Origin: Acidobacteriota bacterium
Lineage (GTDB): Bacteria; Acidobacteriota; Terriglobia; Acidiferrales; UBA7541
DNA length: 5,829 nt
Direction of reading: 5' to 3'
NCBI GenBank assembly: GCA_003161495.1
Contig: PMOP01000467.1
Coordinates: 2,082-7,910 of the forward strand
Under the pieces are notes generated by a model that saw only the letters and a program-made list of their open reading frames with translations, was not told the origin of the DNA and made no database searches. A program made the position numbers and the translations under genes. This document shows, one piece after another, positions 5,057 through 5,829 of the stretch; within the stretch, counting starts at the first letter, position 1, and every line of letters begins with the position of its first letter.

Positions 5057-5829
5057 CTGTCGGAAACAGAAGCACGAAAGGGAATTCTTGCGCTCGAAGA
5101 TGGGCGCATTTTTCATGGGCGCGCCGCGGGAGCGATCACCCGGCGCGGCGGCGAAGTCGTCTTCAACACCAGCCTTACCGGGTATCAGGAAGTTTTCACC
5201 GACCCGAGCTACGCGGGGCAGATCGTCTGCCTGACGTATCCACACATTGGAAACGTCGGAACGAATGCCGATGACGAAGAGTCTGCGCGCCCGCACATCG
5301 AGTCGCTCATCGTCAGGGAATTTTCCGCGGTGGCTTCCAACTGGCGTTCGGGCGAATCCGCGCAAAATTATCTGGTGCGGCACAACATTCCGGTTCTTTG
5401 GGATGTGGATACGCGCGCGCTCGTCCTGCACATTCGCAAACTGGGCGCGCTGCGCGGAGTCGTGTCCACCGACGGCACGCCCGCCGAAGTTCTGCTGGCG
5501 GAAGCGCGCGCGTTACCTTTCATGGCGGGACTTGAACTCGCCAGCCGCGTCACCTGCGAAAAGAAATATGGCTGGGATAAGAGCTCCATTGAATTGACGG
5601 CTGCTCCCTGGCAGGAGGCGATGGGCGAGACGCAGCCCTCCAAGGAAACGCGAAAGTTTCGCGTCGTAGCCTACGATTACGGCATCAAGCAAAATATTCT
5701 TCGCCTGCTCGTCGATCACAACTGCGAAGTGACGGTGGTCCCGGCGGCAACCTCGGCGGAAGATACGCTGGCGCTGAAACCCGACGGCGTGTTCCTGTCT
5801 AACGGGCCCGGCGATCCCGAGCCTGCCAC
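5057..5829 (+). CDS. carA: Carbamoyl-phosphate synthase small subunit (3' truncated by window edge; non-canonical CTG start)
   Basis: CarA is the glutamine amidotransferase subunit of carbamoyl-phosphate synthetase. It releases ammonia from glutamine for CarB, feeding pyrimidine and arginine synthesis in the cytoplasm. About 257 codons are visible, uninterrupted to the window edge. The CarA-specific N-terminal domain shows [15 protein letters not shown] (11-25), [20 protein letters not shown] (36-55), [11 protein letters not shown] (60-70), [19 protein letters not shown] (104-122) and GALRGVVS (130-137). The class I GATase domain then begins with [14 protein letters not shown] (203-216) and [11 protein letters not shown] (247-257). 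The catalytic Cys-His-Glu residues lie beyond the edge. The start is unusual: in frame, upstream of the conserved core, there is no ATG, GTG or TTG before the lepB stop (5039-5041), and the first in-frame ATG is deep inside the domain near 5520. CTG 5057 (giving [10 protein letters not shown]) has an SD 4-5 nt upstream and is my choice; ATT 5084 is a weaker alternative. The N-terminus is inferred, while the identity is secure. Confidence 0.93.
   Translation, partial: MSETEARKGILALEDGRIFHGRAAGAITRRGGEVVFNTSLTGYQEVFTDPSYAGQIVCLTYPHIGNVGTNADDEESARPHIESLIVREFSAVASNWRSGESAQNYLVRHNIPVLWDVDTRALVLHIRKLGALRGVVSTDGTPAEVLLAEARALPFMAGLELASRVTCEKKYGWDKSSIELTAAPWQEAMGETQPSKETRKFRVVAYDYGIKQNILRLLVDHNCEVTVVPAATSAEDTLALKPDGVFLSNGPGDPEPA

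Noticed and set aside
5039..5062. LepB-CarA fusion by readthrough of TAG
   Set aside because: The two genes share a frame across the stop, but both are complete single-function families and a good SD lies between them. A coupled restart is far more likely than a fused protein.
4145..5431. 428-codon minus-strand open frame
   Set aside because: It lies antisense to the methyltransferase end, lepB and carA, all of which are clear plus-strand genes. It has no recognisable motifs, and it translates through the palindromic repeat. Long antisense frames are expected in GC-rich coding DNA.
1..5829. CRISPR array, tRNA/rRNA genes, phage or defence genes
   Set aside because: I saw no evenly spaced direct repeats, no cloverleaf or rRNA-like sequence and no such protein families. 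Every long stretch is explained by the listed genes and short spacers.

Overview
The window is a dense, mostly plus-strand stretch of a moderately GC-rich bacterial chromosome, and most of it is housekeeping. Gene content and order suggest a soil-type Acidobacteriota: a grpE-dnaJ pair, an rsmE-type gene nearby, and lepB next to carA. Two GC-rich palindromic intergenic repeats reading roughly GCGC...CTTCAGC.TGCGG also fit. The taxonomic call is an inference from gene order and from memory of such repeats; no marker here settles it.

Layout. The window opens inside the C-terminal part of grpE (1-308), followed after 27 nt by a complete dnaJ (336-1466). Together they encode the nucleotide-exchange factor and J-protein of the DnaK chaperone cycle. 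A palindromic repeat (1471-1542) lies in the convergent gap between dnaJ and a minus-strand gene for a secreted nucleoside hydrolase-like protein (1558-2622). Only 24 bp separate the start of that gene from the divergent rsmE (2647-3408), the 16S rRNA m3U1498 methyltransferase. A 108-bp spacer with degenerate GACTGG-type repeats leads to a class I SAM-dependent methyltransferase of unknown substrate (3517-4296), preceded by a good Shine-Dalgarno sequence. Its stop codon sits inside a second copy of the palindromic repeat (4292-4365). A likely promoter then drives lepB, type I signal peptidase (4454-5041), and 15 nt further on carA, the small subunit of carbamoyl-phosphate synthetase, which runs off the right edge.

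How they work together. grpE/dnaJ is a protein-folding unit. rsmE is often found close to dnaJ in bacteria, so the opposite-strand hydrolase between them looks like an insertion or rearrangement in an ancestral hrcA-grpE-dnaJ-rsmE type cluster. lepB and carA are tightly spaced and probably co-transcribed, although their functions (protein export and pyrimidine/arginine precursor synthesis) are unrelated.

Two observations deserve attention. First, carA has no ATG, GTG or TTG start available: its conserved N-terminus is preceded in frame only by a CTG with a well-placed purine-rich SD, and before that by the lepB stop codon. Automated callers could miss or truncate this gene. Second, the two palindromic repeats differ at three stem positions where both arms have changed together, so pairing is kept. 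I see no CRISPR array, tRNA, rRNA, phage, toxin-antitoxin or defence gene. I do not think the window holds a large undescribed system.
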